Shown piece after piece: positions 1 to 10,717 of a stretch of DNA of 64,000 nt (position 1 is its first letter; every line of letters begins with the position of its first letter). The notes under the pieces were generated by a model. That model saw only the letters and a program-made list of their open reading frames with translations, ran no database searches and was not told the origin of the DNA. A program made the translations under genes and the position numbers. The DNA is from Sphingomonadales bacterium Ga0077531 (lineage in GTDB: Bacteria; Pseudomonadota; Alphaproteobacteria; Sphingomonadales; Sphingomonadaceae): NCBI GenBank assembly GCA_001464915.1, contig LNED01000033.1:62001-126000 (forward strand), written 5' to 3'.

Positions 1-900
1 AATCGGCATGGCGACGCCGCGCGCCTTGGCGAGGTCGGCCAGCACGGGCGCGGTAAATGCACCCTCGGCCACGGTGCGGCGGTCAGCCATCAGCGCCGCC
101 GGGTCTGCGCCTTCGCCCAATGCTTTGCCGAGCGAGAAATTGCGGCTGGCGGTGCTGGAACAGGTCAGCACCAGATCGCCCAATCCGCACAGGCCCGCCA
201 ATGTTTCGGCCCGCGCGCCCAATGCCTCGCCAAAGCGCAGCATTTCGGCGTATCCGCGCGCAATCAACGCCGCGCGGGCGTTCTGGCCCAGCGCCAATCC
301 GTCCACCACGCCGCAAGCGATGGCGAGCACGTTTTTGACCGCGCCGCCAATCTCAGCCCCGGTTACGTCGTCGCTGTAATAGGGACGGAACGCAGGCCGC
401 GCGATGGCGGGGGCCAGCCGATCCCATTGCGCGGCGCCGCCGCCGCAAGCCAGCGTGACGGCGGTGGGCAGTCCGGCGGCGACTTCATGCGCAAAGGTCG
501 GCCCCGAAAGCACGGCGATGTCGCTGCCCGGCGAGGCCTCGCGCGCGACATGGTTCATCAACCGCCCCGTGCCAGCCTCAATCCCCTTGGAACACAGCAC
601 CAGATCGCGCGGCGGCGTGGAGAGGCCTGCCAGCACCCGGCCCAGCACTTGCGCAGGCGTGACCACCAGCGCGGTTTCGATTGCGACAAAGTCAGCGAGA
701 TCGCCGGTCGCGCGGATGTTTGGCGCAAGGGCGGCGGATGGCAGATAGAGCGGGTTGCGGTGCTGCGTGTTGATCGCGGCGACGACCTCCGGCTCGAACG
801 CCCAGAGCAGCACGTCGCGCCCATCGCTGGCGAGCATCTGCGCCAGCGCCGTGCCCCACGCGCCTGCGCCGATCACACCAATCGCCAGTTGCGCCGTCAT
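1..900 (-). CDS. gpsA: NAD(P)H-dependent glycerol-3-phosphate dehydrogenase (3' end outside window)
   Basis: Minus-strand translation from 900 gives [37 protein letters not shown]..., the GxGxWGTALA Rossmann start of GpsA; ATGA overlap with tsaD stop. Confidence 0.93.
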   Translation of the reverse strand, partial: MTAQLAIGVIGAGAWGTALAQMLASDGRDVLLWAFEPEVVAAINTQHRNPLYLPSAALAPNIRATGDLADFVAIETALVVTPAQVLGRVLAGLSTPPRDLVLCSKGIEAGTGRLMNHVAREASPGSDIAVLSGPTFAHEVAAGLPTAVTLACGGGAAQWDRLAPAIARPAFRPYYSDDVTGAEIGGAVKNVLAIACGVVDGLALGQNARAALIARGYAEMLRFGEALGARAETLAGLCGLGDLVLTCSSTASRNFSLGKALGEGADPAALMADRRTVAEGAFTAPVLADLAKARGVAMPI

Positions 901-1982
901 CCCTTTACTCCTGCACCGCGCACCGTTTCAGCGTCCGCATCGAGCGGCCAGCGCGGGCGCGCGACGAAATCGAGCGGATCGCCGTGGAAGTCCTCTCCGG
1001 CAAGCGCAAGCCTTTCGCACCCCGCCCAGGCGATCATCGCCGCATTATCGGTGCACAGCGCCAGCGGCGGCGCGGTGAAGCGCATGGCGTGCTTGGCGGC
1101 AAAGGTTTCGAGCGCCGCGCGCACGGTCTGGTTCGCCGCGACCCCGCCCGCCACGACCAGCGCGGGGAAGGGGCCAGCGCGGTGCAGCGCGTATTCCAGC
1201 CGGTCGATCAGGCATTCGACGGCGGCCTGCTGGAAGCTTGCGGCAATATCGGCGGGCGTGTGCGCGCCGCTGTCCACCGCTCGCAGCACCGCGCTTTTCA
1301 GCCCGGCGAAAGAGAAATGCGGTTCAGCCGATCCCTTGAGCGGGCGGGGGAGCGGCACCGCCTTGGGATCGCCCTGCAACGCCAGCCGCTCCACCGCCGG
1401 CCCGCCGGGATAGCCGAGGCCGAGCAGTTTGGCGGTCTTGTCAAACGCCTCGCCCAGCGCATCATCAATGGTGGTCGCCAGCCGCCGATATTGCCCGACC
1501 CCGTCCACGGCAAGGATCTGGCAATGCCCGCCCGATACCAGCAGCAGCAGATAGGGAAATGCGAGGCCCGCATCGGCCAGCCGGGGAGATAGCGCGTGGC
1601 CTTCCAAGTGATTGATCGCGAGCAGCGGCTTGCCCGATGCCATCGCCAGCGCCTTGGCACTGACCAGCCCGACCATCACCCCGCCGATCAATCCCGGCCC
1701 GGCAGTCGCGGCAATCGCGTCCACCTCGTCCAGCGTCATGCCTGCATCGGCCATCACCGCCGCAATCATCGGCGCGACCCGTTCGGCGTGCGCGCGCGCG
1801 GCGATTTCGGGGACGACCCCGCCATAGGGTGCGTGTTCGGCTTCTTGACTGGCAATCCGCTCAGCAATGATCGTCCGGTCGCCGCGCACCAGTGCAACGG
1901 CGGTTTCATCGCAGCTCGATTCGATCCCGAGGACGATCTTTGCCTTCGGGCGAGTGTCAGAGGTGTGCGTGACCGATCCCAT
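897..1982 (-). CDS. tsaD: tRNA N6-adenosine threonylcarbamoyltransferase
   Basis: ORF 361 aa with [18 protein letters not shown] and HLEGH motifs. Confidence 0.96.
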   Translation of the reverse strand: MGSVTHTSDTRPKAKIVLGIESSCDETAVALVRGDRTIIAERIASQEAEHAPYGGVVPEIAARAHAERVAPMIAAVMADAGMTLDEVDAIAATAGPGLIGGVMVGLVSAKALAMASGKPLLAINHLEGHALSPRLADAGLAFPYLLLLVSGGHCQILAVDGVGQYRRLATTIDDALGEAFDKTAKLLGLGYPGGPAVERLALQGDPKAVPLPRPLKGSAEPHFSFAGLKSAVLRAVDSGAHTPADIAASFQQAAVECLIDRLEYALHRAGPFPALVVAGGVAANQTVRAALETFAAKHAMRFTAPPLALCTDNAAMIAWAGCERLALAGEDFHGDPLDFVARPRWPLDADAETVRGAGVKG

Positions 1983-2026
1983 CCGACTTCCATCTAGTCT
2001 GTATGATCGCTAGGGCAAGCGTAGCT

Positions 2027-2968
2027 ATGACTGAACCATCCCAAACCCACCCGCGCTTACGCCTTGGCACCCGCAATTCCCCACTCGCAATGGCGCAGGC
2101 GGTTGAAACCCGCGCGCGGTTATGCGCTGCCCACGGTTGGAGCGAAGACGCGATCGAACTCGTCCCGGTGCTGGCGAGCGGCGACAAGGTGCTCGACCGC
2201 CCGCTGTCCGAAATTGGCGGCAAGGCGCTGTGGACCAAGGAGCTGGACCAATGGCTCGGCGAAGGGCGGATCGACCTGTCGGTGCACTCGGCCAAGGATG
2301 TCGAAACGATCCGGCCAGATGCCTTCCACTTCGCCGCCTTTCTGCCGCGCGCTGACCGGCGCGATTGTCTGGTAGGGGCGGAGAGCATTGCCGCGATCCC
2401 GCACGGCGCGACTGTAGGCACCAGCGCCCCGCGCCGCGCTTCGCAACTGCTCAACCTGCGGCCCGATTGCAAGGTAGTGACATTTCGGGGGAACGTGGCG
2501 ACGCGGCTGGCAAAGCTGGAAGCGGGCGAGGCGGATGTTACGTTCCTCGCCGCTGCTGGCCTTGAACGGTTGGGGCAGAGCGCGGCGGGCCATCCGCTGG
2601 CCTCCGACGAATGGATTCCCGCCGCCGCCCAAGGCGTGATTGCGATTGAATGCCGCGCCGATGATGCGGCCACCACCGCGCTGCTCGCCGCGATCGACGA
2701 TGCACCCACCCGCGCCGAGTTGGAGGCGGAACGCGCGCTGCTGGCTGAATTGGGCGGCACCTGCCATTCGCCAATCGCGGTGCTGTGCGAGACTTCCGGC
2801 GGTGAATTGGCGATGCGTGCCGCCTTGTTCAGCCCGGACGGGGCCGACCGGATCGAGGGTTCGGCGCGCTTTGCCCCCGGCGATCATGCCCCTGTGCGCG
2901 CGTTGGCCGCTGATCTGCTGACCCGAGCCACGCCGGGTATCGCACCGCATTTTCGCCGCGGCGGCTAG
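2027..2968 (+). CDS. hemC: porphobilinogen deaminase (hydroxymethylbilane synthase)
   Basis: LRLGTRNSPLAMAQA, GTSAPRRASQL, HSAKD motifs; start chosen at MTEPSQ within ORF 2003..2968. Confidence 0.95.
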   Translation: MTEPSQTHPRLRLGTRNSPLAMAQAVETRARLCAAHGWSEDAIELVPVLASGDKVLDRPLSEIGGKALWTKELDQWLGEGRIDLSVHSAKDVETIRPDAFHFAAFLPRADRRDCLVGAESIAAIPHGATVGTSAPRRASQLLNLRPDCKVVTFRGNVATRLAKLEAGEADVTFLAAAGLERLGQSAAGHPLASDEWIPAAAQGVIAIECRADDAATTALLAAIDDAPTRAELEAERALLAELGGTCHSPIAVLCETSGGELAMRAALFSPDGADRIEGSARFAPGDHAPVRALAADLLTRATPGIAPHFRRGG

Positions 2969-2969
2969 A

Positions 2970-3641
2970 TTGCGCCTGCTCGCGCTCAGGCCCGAGCCGG
3001 GGTTGTCCGCGACGCTAGCGAACGCCCGCGCCATGGGGCTGACTATCGACGGCGTGGCGCTATCGGAAATCCAGGCAGTGACATGGGACTGCCCCGACCC
3101 CGCCACTATCGACGGGCTGCTGATCGGCAGCGCCAACGCGTTTGTGCATGGCGGGCCGCACCTTGCGCGGCTGACCGATAAGCCCGTTTACGCCGTGGGC
3201 GAGGCCACCGGCGATGCCGCGGGCGCGGCGGGCTTTGCGGTGGCGATGGTCGGCAGCGGCGGATTGCAAGGCGTGCTTGATGCGATCCCCGCACCCATGC
3301 ACCTGCTGCGGATCGCGGGTGAGGAGCATGTGCCGCTCACTGCACCCGCAGGCGTCACTTTTGCCGAAGTGATCGCTTATCGCAGCGTTGCGCTTCCCCT
3401 CGATCCTGCCGCGCCGATGTTGGCGGAAGGGGAGGCACTGGTGTTGCTCCATTCCGCGGCCACCGCGCGGCATTTCGCCAACGAATGCGACCGCTTGGCG
3501 CTGGCGCGTGGGTCTATCACACTCGCCGCGCTCGGCCCGCGGATCGCCGCCGCTGCCGGAGATGGCTGGGTCGCGATCCACATTGCCTCCCGCCCCGATG
3601 ACGCAGCCCTGTTGGCAATGGCGCAGGAACTGTGCAATTAG
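2970..3641 (+). CDS. hemD: uroporphyrinogen-III synthase
   Basis: Adjacent to hemC; HemD-like layout (LRPEPGLSATLANARAMG..., VYAVGEATGDAA); non-ATG start. Confidence 0.8.
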   Translation: MRLLALRPEPGLSATLANARAMGLTIDGVALSEIQAVTWDCPDPATIDGLLIGSANAFVHGGPHLARLTDKPVYAVGEATGDAAGAAGFAVAMVGSGGLQGVLDAIPAPMHLLRIAGEEHVPLTAPAGVTFAEVIAYRSVALPLDPAAPMLAEGEALVLLHSAATARHFANECDRLALARGSITLAALGPRIAAAAGDGWVAIHIASRPDDAALLAMAQELCN

Positions 3642-3674
3642 TCGCCCAAGCAGGGTCGCAAGAAGCGGATAAGC

Positions 3675-4598
3675 ATGGCCACACAACCTGGCGCATCTCA
3701 ATTTGGCAGTCGCCGCAAACCATCATCGGGCCGAGGCCTGATCCTCGCCGCGCTTGCCGCATTTGTCGCAGGCGGCGTGCTGGTCGGCTACGTCATGTGG
3801 TACAATTTTCAGCCAGACCGCGCCGGCGGCCCGCGCGCCGGGGCATCGGTTGCGGCATCGCCCACCACTGGCCCAAGCCCGGCCCTGTCTGGTGGACCGA
3901 CTCCCTTGGCGCAGGCGATCCGGGCCGAGCAGGCCGAACAGGCGGTGGAGCGGGTTGAGGAACAGCAAGGCGGGCTCGACCAACGCCTCGCCGCTGCCGA
4001 ACAGCGCCTCACCCAGCTTGATCTGCAAGCGCAGGCAGCCGCTGGCAACGCCGCGCGCGCCGAAAGCCTGTTGATTGCCTTTGCCACCCGCCGCGCGGTC
4101 GAACGCGGAGCGGAGCTGGGCTATCTGTCCGATCAGCTGCGGCTGCGGTTTGGCGATCAGTGGCCCAACGCGGTCAGCACCATCATCGAATTTTCGCGCA
4201 ATCCGATCCGGCTCGATGGACTCGTCGCCCGGCTCGAAGGGTTGGGGCCGCAGCTCGGGGAAAGCAGTGAGGGGCCATCATGGGCTGCGTTTCAGCGCGA
4301 GATTGGCCAGCTGTTCGTGGTGCGGCGCGAAAGCACGCCCTCACCGCAGCCACAGCGGCGGTTGGAGCGCGCGCGCTGGGCGCTCGAACAGCGGCGCTAT
4401 CAGGCCGCGATCGACGAGGTGCGGGGCATGCCCGGCGCCGACAAGGCGGAAAGCTGGATTAAGGACGCCGAACGTTACCGCAAGGCGATGGACGCGCTGG
4501 AAGTGATCGAAACCGCCGCCGTGCTCGACCAACGCGGCTTGCGCGACGGGGCGGGCAACCCGGTGCGGCAGTTGAACAACCCGCTGGTGATACCTTAG
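3675..4598 (+). CDS. mitofilin/COG4223-like membrane-anchored coiled-coil protein
   Basis: Single N-terminal TM (LILAALAAFVAGGVLVGYVMW), coiled coil, position after hemCD as in other alphaproteobacteria. Confidence 0.6.
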   Translation: MATQPGASQFGSRRKPSSGRGLILAALAAFVAGGVLVGYVMWYNFQPDRAGGPRAGASVAASPTTGPSPALSGGPTPLAQAIRAEQAEQAVERVEEQQGGLDQRLAAAEQRLTQLDLQAQAAAGNAARAESLLIAFATRRAVERGAELGYLSDQLRLRFGDQWPNAVSTIIEFSRNPIRLDGLVARLEGLGPQLGESSEGPSWAAFQREIGQLFVVRRESTPSPQPQRRLERARWALEQRRYQAAIDEVRGMPGADKAESWIKDAERYRKAMDALEVIETAAVLDQRGLRDGAGNPVRQLNNPLVIP

Positions 4599-4625
4599 TT
4601 TTGCGATCGCGCTGATGCGGGACGT

Positions 4626-4650
4626 CTGCGCCACCGAAGGTGGCACGCAA
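4626..4650. terminator. hairpin between convergent genes
   Basis: TGCGCCACC-GAA-GGTGGCACGCA stem-loop between convergent CDSs ending at 4598 and 4656. Confidence 0.5.
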
Positions 4651-4655
4651 ACAAA

Positions 4656-5882
4656 CTACGCCCGCAAAATCGCAGGCAAGTCCCCCGACACTCCGCGCGC
4701 TTCGTTCATGAAGAAATCCTTGAGCATCGGCGTGCGTTGCACCGCGGCCATGCCCAGCCGCCGCACAGCCGAGGCGGTCTTGCCCGGTACCCCGAACAAC
4801 CGGGTCAGCCCATCGGTCGCCAACGCCACCATGAAGCTGTCGAGCCCGCGCCATGTCTCGTACCGCTTGAGCAATTCGGGATCGCCCGGATCGAGGCCGA
4901 GCCGCGCGCCATCGGCCAGCACTTCGATCAATGCGCCGACATCGCGCAGGCCAAGGTTCAACCCCTGTCCGGCAATCGGGTGAATGCCATGCGCCGAATC
5001 GCCAACGAGCGCGAGGCGTTCGGCGGTGATTTTGGCGGTGTGGTGGAAGCCGAGCGGCCATGACGAACGCTGGCCTACGGTTTGCACCTTACCCAACACC
5101 CCGCCCATGCGTTTTTCGACCTCGGCCAGAAACGCACGGTCGCCCAGCTTCATCACGCCCGCGCCGTCTGCTTCCGAAACGGTCCACACCAGCGATGATC
5201 GGTGGGTGCCATCGGCGTCGTCGTTCAAGGGCAGCAGCGCGAACGGCCCGGCTGGATAGAAGATTTCCCACGCGACATTGCCGTGCGGCTTTTCGTGCGT
5301 CAGCCCGGCGATGATCGCGCGGTGTTTGTAATCCCACTTGGCCAGTGTGATCCCGGCAGCATCGCGGGTCGGCGATTGGCGGCCCTCGGCGGCGATCATC
5401 AACCGGCCCTTCAATTTGCGCCCGTCCGCCAGCGTGGCGGCGACGCCGTATGGGCTGCGCTCCCGCTCGGTAACCTGCGCCTTGGCAACCCAGTTGATGA
5501 GCGGCTCCTTGGCGGCAGCCTCAAACAACGCGAGCCGCAGGCGGCGGTTGGGGAACATCCGCCCCAGCGTGCCGCCTTCAGGGCCCGGCTGAAAATCGAG
5601 CCGACCGGGCTTGTTCTGATCGGTCACGGCAATGCTGGCGATGTCGCAGGCGAATTGCTCCAGCCCCTCGGCAATGCCGATATTTTCGAACAGGTGCCAG
5701 CTTGCGGTTGAGATTGCGGTGGCGCGGTCGTCAAACCCTTCGGCGGTCAGCTCTGCCGGGTCAGCACGGTCGATCACGTGGCTAGACATGCCTTTCTTCG
5801 CCGCCGCCAGTGCCAGCGTCATCCCCACCAGACCCCCGCCCAGAATCACGAGGTCGCAGGTTTTGTCTGCCGTTGCTGTCAC
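4656..5882 (-). CDS. UbiH/UbiF/COQ6-family FAD-dependent monooxygenase
   Basis: DLVILGGGLVGMTLALAAAKKG FAD motif; ALVGDSAHGIHPIAGQGLNLGLRD motif. Confidence 0.92.
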   Translation of the reverse strand: MTATADKTCDLVILGGGLVGMTLALAAAKKGMSSHVIDRADPAELTAEGFDDRATAISTASWHLFENIGIAEGLEQFACDIASIAVTDQNKPGRLDFQPGPEGGTLGRMFPNRRLRLALFEAAAKEPLINWVAKAQVTERERSPYGVAATLADGRKLKGRLMIAAEGRQSPTRDAAGITLAKWDYKHRAIIAGLTHEKPHGNVAWEIFYPAGPFALLPLNDDADGTHRSSLVWTVSEADGAGVMKLGDRAFLAEVEKRMGGVLGKVQTVGQRSSWPLGFHHTAKITAERLALVGDSAHGIHPIAGQGLNLGLRDVGALIEVLADGARLGLDPGDPELLKRYETWRGLDSFMVALATDGLTRLFGVPGKTASAVRRLGMAAVQRTPMLKDFFMNEARGVSGDLPAILRA

Positions 5883-5947
5883 TTTGCCTGCTCCGATTGC
5901 GAACTGTTGCTAGCGAGCCTAGAGGCTAGGCCGTGTCCGAGGCAAGA

Positions 5948-8017
5948 ATGATCCACTCATCCATCCGTCAATTGCTTGCATGGGTGCTTGCGCTGGTCGC
6001 AAGTGTGCTGCTGGCCAGCACCGCCCATGCGCAAGGTGCCCCGCGTGAGGCGGGGTTCATCGGGTCGGACAATATCCCGGTTACGCTCCACGCCGATGGC
6101 GCGCCTGAGGCGGGCAAGGAATGGCTGCTTGCGCTTCGCTTCGTTCCCAAGGGGCCGGAATGGCACGGCTATTGGTCGAACCCCGGCGATGCGGGGGCGG
6201 GGATGATCCTGTCGCTCGACCTGCCGCCCGATTGGGTGGTGGGTGAGGCGCGCTATCCCGTGCCCAAGCGGCTGGTGATCGCGGGCCTGATGAACCACGT
6301 TTACGAAGGGCCCTACACCGTGCTGGTGCCGGTCACCCCGGGGCCGAGCGCGGCGTCGTTTGGCGGTGGCCCTGTAACCGGAATTGTCGATTACCTCGCC
6401 TGCACCGACCAGATATGCGTGCCGCAATCGGCCAAGCTGGTCGCGCAGGCCGGGGGCGATTTTGCGCGCTGGCGGGCCGAGGTCGCGCCGCCACTCTCCG
6501 CAGGATCAAGCTTTGATGTGGGCCGCAATACCCTGCGCCTCGCCATCCCCTTGCCCGCCAGCGTGGCGCTGACTGATCCGCACGTTTTCATCGGCAACGA
6601 AAACCTCGTCAACTACGCTGCGCCGCAGATATTTCGCCGCGTGGGTGATGTGCTGACGGTCGACATCCCGCTTTCTGAATACCGCGCGGATACGCCGAGC
6701 GCAGTGGTAGGCATCCTTTCCTTTGACGGTGAGGCTGGCGTCGAATTTGACGCGATCCCCGGCGATGTTCCCACCGGCGGCGAAGTGGTGGCCGGGCCGA
6801 AAGCGCCGGTCACGCCGCCGCTGTGGACGCTGATCCTCGGCGCGCTGGCGGGAGGCTTGCTGCTCAATATCATGCCCTGCGTGTTCCCGATCCTGAGCCT
6901 GAAGGCGCTCAGCCTCGCGCGTGCAAGCGAAAGCGAGGCCAAGGCGCGGGCCGAGGGGCTTGCCTATACCGCAGGCGTGATGCTGGCCTGCGTCGGGCTG
7001 GGCGGTTTGCTGCTCGCGTTGCGCGCGGCAGGTGAGCAGGTCGGCTGGGCGTTCCAATTGCAGGAGCCGGGCGTGGTCGTGGCGCTGCTGGTGCTGGCGG
7101 CTGCGATCACGGCCAATTTTGCCGGGCTGTTCGAATTGCCATCGCTGAGCGTGACCACCGGCGGCAAGCCTGCGGGCGCCTTTGCCACCGGGCTGCTCGC
7201 CGCCTTTGTCGCCACGCCGTGTACCGGGCCGTTCATGGCGGCGGCGCTGGGTGCGGCGCTGTTGCTGCCGGTGCCGCAAGCGCTGCTGTTGTTCGCGCTG
7301 CTGGGGCTGGGGCTGGCGCTGCCGTTCCTGTTGCTTGGGTTCATACCGGCGCTCCGCCGAATGCTGCCCAAGCCGGGGCCGTGGATGGAGCGGTTCCGGC
7401 GGATCATGGCGATCCCGATGGGGCTGACTGCACTCGCATTGGTGTGGCTGACGGTGCAACTGGGCGGGCGGACGTTTAGCCTCATCGCGCTGGTGCTGGT
7501 GATCGGCCTGCTGATTGCGCTGTGGATCACGGGCCGATTGCAACGCGGCGGCAGGCTGGCGTGGCCCGCGTTCGCGCTGGTGGCCGCGCCGTTCCTCGCC
7601 TTTGCCGTGATTGCCCTGCCTTCGGTCTATGAAGCAAAGGGCGCCGAAGCGAAGGTCAGCATCCACAACCCGCAAAGCTTCAGCGCCGATGCGCTCGCCA
7701 AGGCGCGCGCCAGCGGCAAGCCAGTGTTCCTGTGGTTCACCGCCGATTGGTGCGTCACCTGCAAGGTCAATGAAAGCACCTCGATCGAACGTGACACTGT
7801 GCGCGCGGCGTTCGAGGCGGCCGGCGTGGTGACGATGGTAGGCGACTGGACAGTGCGCGATCCGGAGATCACTGCCTTCCTCACCGAACAAGGCGCAGCG
7901 GGCGTGCCGTTGTATCTGTGGTATGCACCGAACGCCGCAGCGCCGGAGCAATTGCCGCAGTTGCTTACACCCGATCTGTTGGTGGCGAAGGCTGCGCAAT
8001 CTCCCGGCACGCCTTGA
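5948..8017 (+). CDS. DsbD-like thiol:disulfide interchange protein (N-terminal periplasmic domain, cytochrome c biogenesis TM domain, thioredoxin-like C-terminus)
   Basis: TM-rich core with MPCVFPILSLK and TPCTGPFM; C-terminal WFTADWCVTCKVNE. Confidence 0.92.
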   Translation: MIHSSIRQLLAWVLALVASVLLASTAHAQGAPREAGFIGSDNIPVTLHADGAPEAGKEWLLALRFVPKGPEWHGYWSNPGDAGAGMILSLDLPPDWVVGEARYPVPKRLVIAGLMNHVYEGPYTVLVPVTPGPSAASFGGGPVTGIVDYLACTDQICVPQSAKLVAQAGGDFARWRAEVAPPLSAGSSFDVGRNTLRLAIPLPASVALTDPHVFIGNENLVNYAAPQIFRRVGDVLTVDIPLSEYRADTPSAVVGILSFDGEAGVEFDAIPGDVPTGGEVVAGPKAPVTPPLWTLILGALAGGLLLNIMPCVFPILSLKALSLARASESEAKARAEGLAYTAGVMLACVGLGGLLLALRAAGEQVGWAFQLQEPGVVVALLVLAAAITANFAGLFELPSLSVTTGGKPAGAFATGLLAAFVATPCTGPFMAAALGAALLLPVPQALLLFALLGLGLALPFLLLGFIPALRRMLPKPGPWMERFRRIMAIPMGLTALALVWLTVQLGGRTFSLIALVLVIGLLIALWITGRLQRGGRLAWPAFALVAAPFLAFAVIALPSVYEAKGAEAKVSIHNPQSFSADALAKARASGKPVFLWFTADWCVTCKVNESTSIERDTVRAAFEAAGVVTMVGDWTVRDPEITAFLTEQGAAGVPLYLWYAPNAAAPEQLPQLLTPDLLVAKAAQSPGTP

Positions 8018-8537
8018 CCAACTCCACCGGCAGCGGACTTGGATTGAGCCGCACCAGCCCTGCGCCGGGTACGGTGATCGTGGCTTCGCGCGTACCCGCC
8101 AGCGCGTCCCAGCCGGGCAGCGTCGCCGCAGCCTCACCCTGCCAAACCACCTTACCGCCTTGCGGTGTCGCATCGACGGCAATCCGCGCGATTATGCGAT
8201 TGCCGATCAGCGCCAGCAGCGCGCCCGCGCCCTTGTCTGCCGGAGCTTGGCGAGTGATCCGCATCTGCGCGCCGGGCGTGCCCGCGCCAAGGCATTCGAG
8301 CGACATCAGCACCGGCTGTCCCGGCACGCCGTAAACCAGCCTGCCTGCCGGCGCGCTCGCCCCTGCACTTTGCGCCCAGATCGCTTCAGCCGTATCGGGC
8401 GAGGGCAACGGCTCGGACGGGCCCCCGCGCGGCGTCAGCAGCGATACCTGCGCTACTGCCGCATCGCTTGGCGGCGGATTGCACCCCGCCAATGCGCTCA
8501 CCAGCGCTAGGCCCGTCAACAGTGCAGCGCGGTTCAT
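7965..8537 (-). CDS. putative lipoprotein of unknown function
   Basis: MNRAALLTGLALVSALAGC lipobox; ATGA overlap with upstream S10 peptidase; 3' end overlaps dsbD-like CDS tail-to-tail. Confidence 0.65.
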   Translation of the reverse strand: MNRAALLTGLALVSALAGCNPPPSDAAVAQVSLLTPRGGPSEPLPSPDTAEAIWAQSAGASAPAGRLVYGVPGQPVLMSLECLGAGTPGAQMRITRQAPADKGAGALLALIGNRIIARIAVDATPQGGKVVWQGEAAATLPGWDALAGTREATITVPGAGLVRLNPSPLPVELVKACREIAQPSPPTDRV

Positions 8538-10057
8538 CGGGCGCGGATGAAGGCGCGGATATCGGCGCTGAGCTGCGCGCGGTCGTCGTCGCGGACATAC
8601 ATCATGTGGCCCGCGCCGTAATATTTCCACGTGATCCGATCCTGCGGAATGCCGGTGCGCTTCAACGAATATTCCGCGCCAAAGAACGGCGTAGCGAAAT
8701 CATAATACCCCTGCGCGTTGAATACCCTGAGGTCGCTGTTCTGCCGCAGCGCCTGCCCGATCAGCGGCGCGACGTTCAGGTACGCGCTGCGCCCTTGTCC
8801 GCCCAGGCTCCAGTCCCAGTTCTGCCCCGGCTCACGCCCGATCGACTGGTATTCGCGGGTTGTCTCGTACCCCAGCCCTTCGCGCGCCCAGACATTGATC
8901 GCGGCGGTATAGCCAGCATCGATGCCGTAGAAGCTCGGGTCATTATCGGGCGTTTCCCCGGCATTGTCGAAATCGGTGCCGGTGTAGCGCGCGTCCAGCC
9001 GCCCGATGGTTTGTCCGCGATCGCGCAGCAATTCCTTGTAGTACCGCTGATCGGTGACGCGCAGGTCGGCCTGATCAAGATAGGTTTCGCTGAGGCCGGT
9101 AAGGCGCGCCAGTTCGCGCCGCACAGTCGCGCGTTCTTCGGCAGGCAAGTCCTGCCCTTTCAGCAGCGCCGTGGCGAACGGGCCGATAGCGAAGTGGCGC
9201 GCTTCTTCGACGATAGCTTCGACCGAAGGCGCTTCAACCTTGCCATGGAAATAGGCCGCCGCCGCCATGTTGGGCAGGGTGACGATATAGGCCATCTCGT
9301 TCCCCGGCGTCGGCTCGCGCCCGGCAAAATCGAGGATCGTCGAGATCAGGATCAACCCGTTGAGGCCGACGTCGTTATAGGTGCCGCCCTCCAGCTCGTC
9401 CGCGACCATCGCAGTGCGGGTGGTGCCGTAGCTTTCCCCGCCGAGATATTTTGGGCTGCTCCACCGGGCATTGTCGTTGAGCCACAGCCGGATAACCTTG
9501 GCCACCGCGCGGCCATCTTGCCTGAGGCCGTAGTATTTCTTGGGATCGGTGCCTTGGGTCAGGTGGCTGAAGCCGGTGCCGGGCGGGTCGATGAACACTA
9601 GGTCGGCCACATCGAGTAGGCTGTCCGGATTGTCGAGCAGCGGATAGGGCGGCGCGCCATCGTCTTTCGCGTCCGAGGGGATGGCGACCCGCTTCGGCCC
9701 GAATGCGCCCATCTGGAGCCACACTGAGCCCGAACCCGGCCCGCCATTGTAGATGAAGAACACCGGGCGGGAGGGGTCTGCGGGGGTTTTGATGTAGGAC
9801 GTGGTGACGATGACGGCTTCAGACTTGCCAGCGTCGTCCGACAGAATCGTGTCGGCAATCGTCGCACGATAGCCGATGCGCTGCCCGCCGAATGTGCCGA
9901 CAAGGTCGCGGGTGCGCGTCTGCGCGACCGGCGCAGCAGGCTTGGCCGCATCCATCTTGGGCGCGGGGTCATCCTGCGCGGTGGTGGGTACGGCACTAAA
10001 GAGAACTGGAGCGGCGAGGGTGAGCGCAGCAAGGCTCAAGGGGAATCGACGGTTCAT
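8534..10057 (-). CDS. S10 family serine carboxypeptidase-like peptidase
   Basis: Signal peptide; YNGGPGSGSVWLQMGAFGP, GTGFSHL, GGESYGTTR motifs of S10 carboxypeptidases. Confidence 0.88.
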   Translation of the reverse strand: MNRRFPLSLAALTLAAPVLFSAVPTTAQDDPAPKMDAAKPAAPVAQTRTRDLVGTFGGQRIGYRATIADTILSDDAGKSEAVIVTTSYIKTPADPSRPVFFIYNGGPGSGSVWLQMGAFGPKRVAIPSDAKDDGAPPYPLLDNPDSLLDVADLVFIDPPGTGFSHLTQGTDPKKYYGLRQDGRAVAKVIRLWLNDNARWSSPKYLGGESYGTTRTAMVADELEGGTYNDVGLNGLILISTILDFAGREPTPGNEMAYIVTLPNMAAAAYFHGKVEAPSVEAIVEEARHFAIGPFATALLKGQDLPAEERATVRRELARLTGLSETYLDQADLRVTDQRYYKELLRDRGQTIGRLDARYTGTDFDNAGETPDNDPSFYGIDAGYTAAINVWAREGLGYETTREYQSIGREPGQNWDWSLGGQGRSAYLNVAPLIGQALRQNSDLRVFNAQGYYDFATPFFGAEYSLKRTGIPQDRITWKYYGAGHMMYVRDDDRAQLSADIRAFIRAR

Positions 10058-10134
10058 GGGTCAGTTGAGTGACAGGCTTGGAGGCGGGGTTCAAGTCTGT
10101 GGGGGCAGCGTTGCGCCCAACTTCATGGCGCGCG

Positions 10135-10464
10135 TTATGCGGCGCGGGGCTGAATGCGATCAAGCTCGCCATTAAGCGCGCGCTTGGCGGTGCGGAGCTC
10201 GGCGCTGGTCTGAAGCCGCAGAAAGAAACCCTCCGACATTCCGAAGTAGCGCGAAAGGCGCAGGTCGAGTTCGCCATCGATCCGGGTGACGCCGTCGATC
10301 ATCGCTTGCAGGCGCGCTGGCTCAACCGCAATGGCATTGGCCAAGGCGGGGGTATCGAGCTTCAGTGGCTCCATGAACTCGGAAACCAGCATTTCGCCCG
10401 CATGGGGGATGTGCAGCCAGTCCGAGGTGTCAGTGGTAGTCGACGATTTCGACATCGTATGCAT
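10135..10464 (-). CDS. higA: HigA-type antitoxin (XRE family)
   Basis: HPGEML-type motif IPHAGEMLVSEFMEPLKLDTPALANAIAVEP...RLSRYFGMSEGFFLRLQ; overlaps higB. Confidence 0.9.
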   Translation of the reverse strand: MHTMSKSSTTTDTSDWLHIPHAGEMLVSEFMEPLKLDTPALANAIAVEPARLQAMIDGVTRIDGELDLRLSRYFGMSEGFFLRLQTSAELRTAKRALNGELDRIQPRAA

Positions 10465-10711
10465 TTCCGTTGTTCCAGCGGAAACATATACGCCATTTCA
10501 TGTTAATTGAAATGGAATGCTGACCGGCGCGGTCACGGTCGAGTTCGTGCAGGCGGTTACTCGGCGGCAGTTTGAGATCATCGAGTGTGTCGGCGGCGTC
10601 GATCATGTTCAGCTTCGCCAGCGCGCGCTGCTGGATTTCGGCGGGCAGCTTGCGGCTGCGTCGGCCAGACCAGAGGCGCTCGGATTCATTGTCGGCGAAG
10701 GACTGGATCAT
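10430..10711 (-). CDS. higB: HigB/RelE-type toxin
   Basis: MIQSFADNESERLWSG...LDDLKLPPSNRLHELDRDRAGQHSISINMKWRICFRW...DVEIVDYH, canonical HigB architecture. Confidence 0.93.
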   Translation of the reverse strand: MIQSFADNESERLWSGRRSRKLPAEIQQRALAKLNMIDAADTLDDLKLPPSNRLHELDRDRAGQHSISINMKWRICFRWNNGNAYDVEIVDYH

Positions 10712-10717
10712 GGCTGA

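Noticed and set aside
6506-8182. 558-aa minus-strand ORF antisense to the dsbD-like gene
   Set aside because: Arg/Gln/His-rich shadow ORF typical of high-GC coding DNA; the plus strand encodes a clear DsbD-like protein
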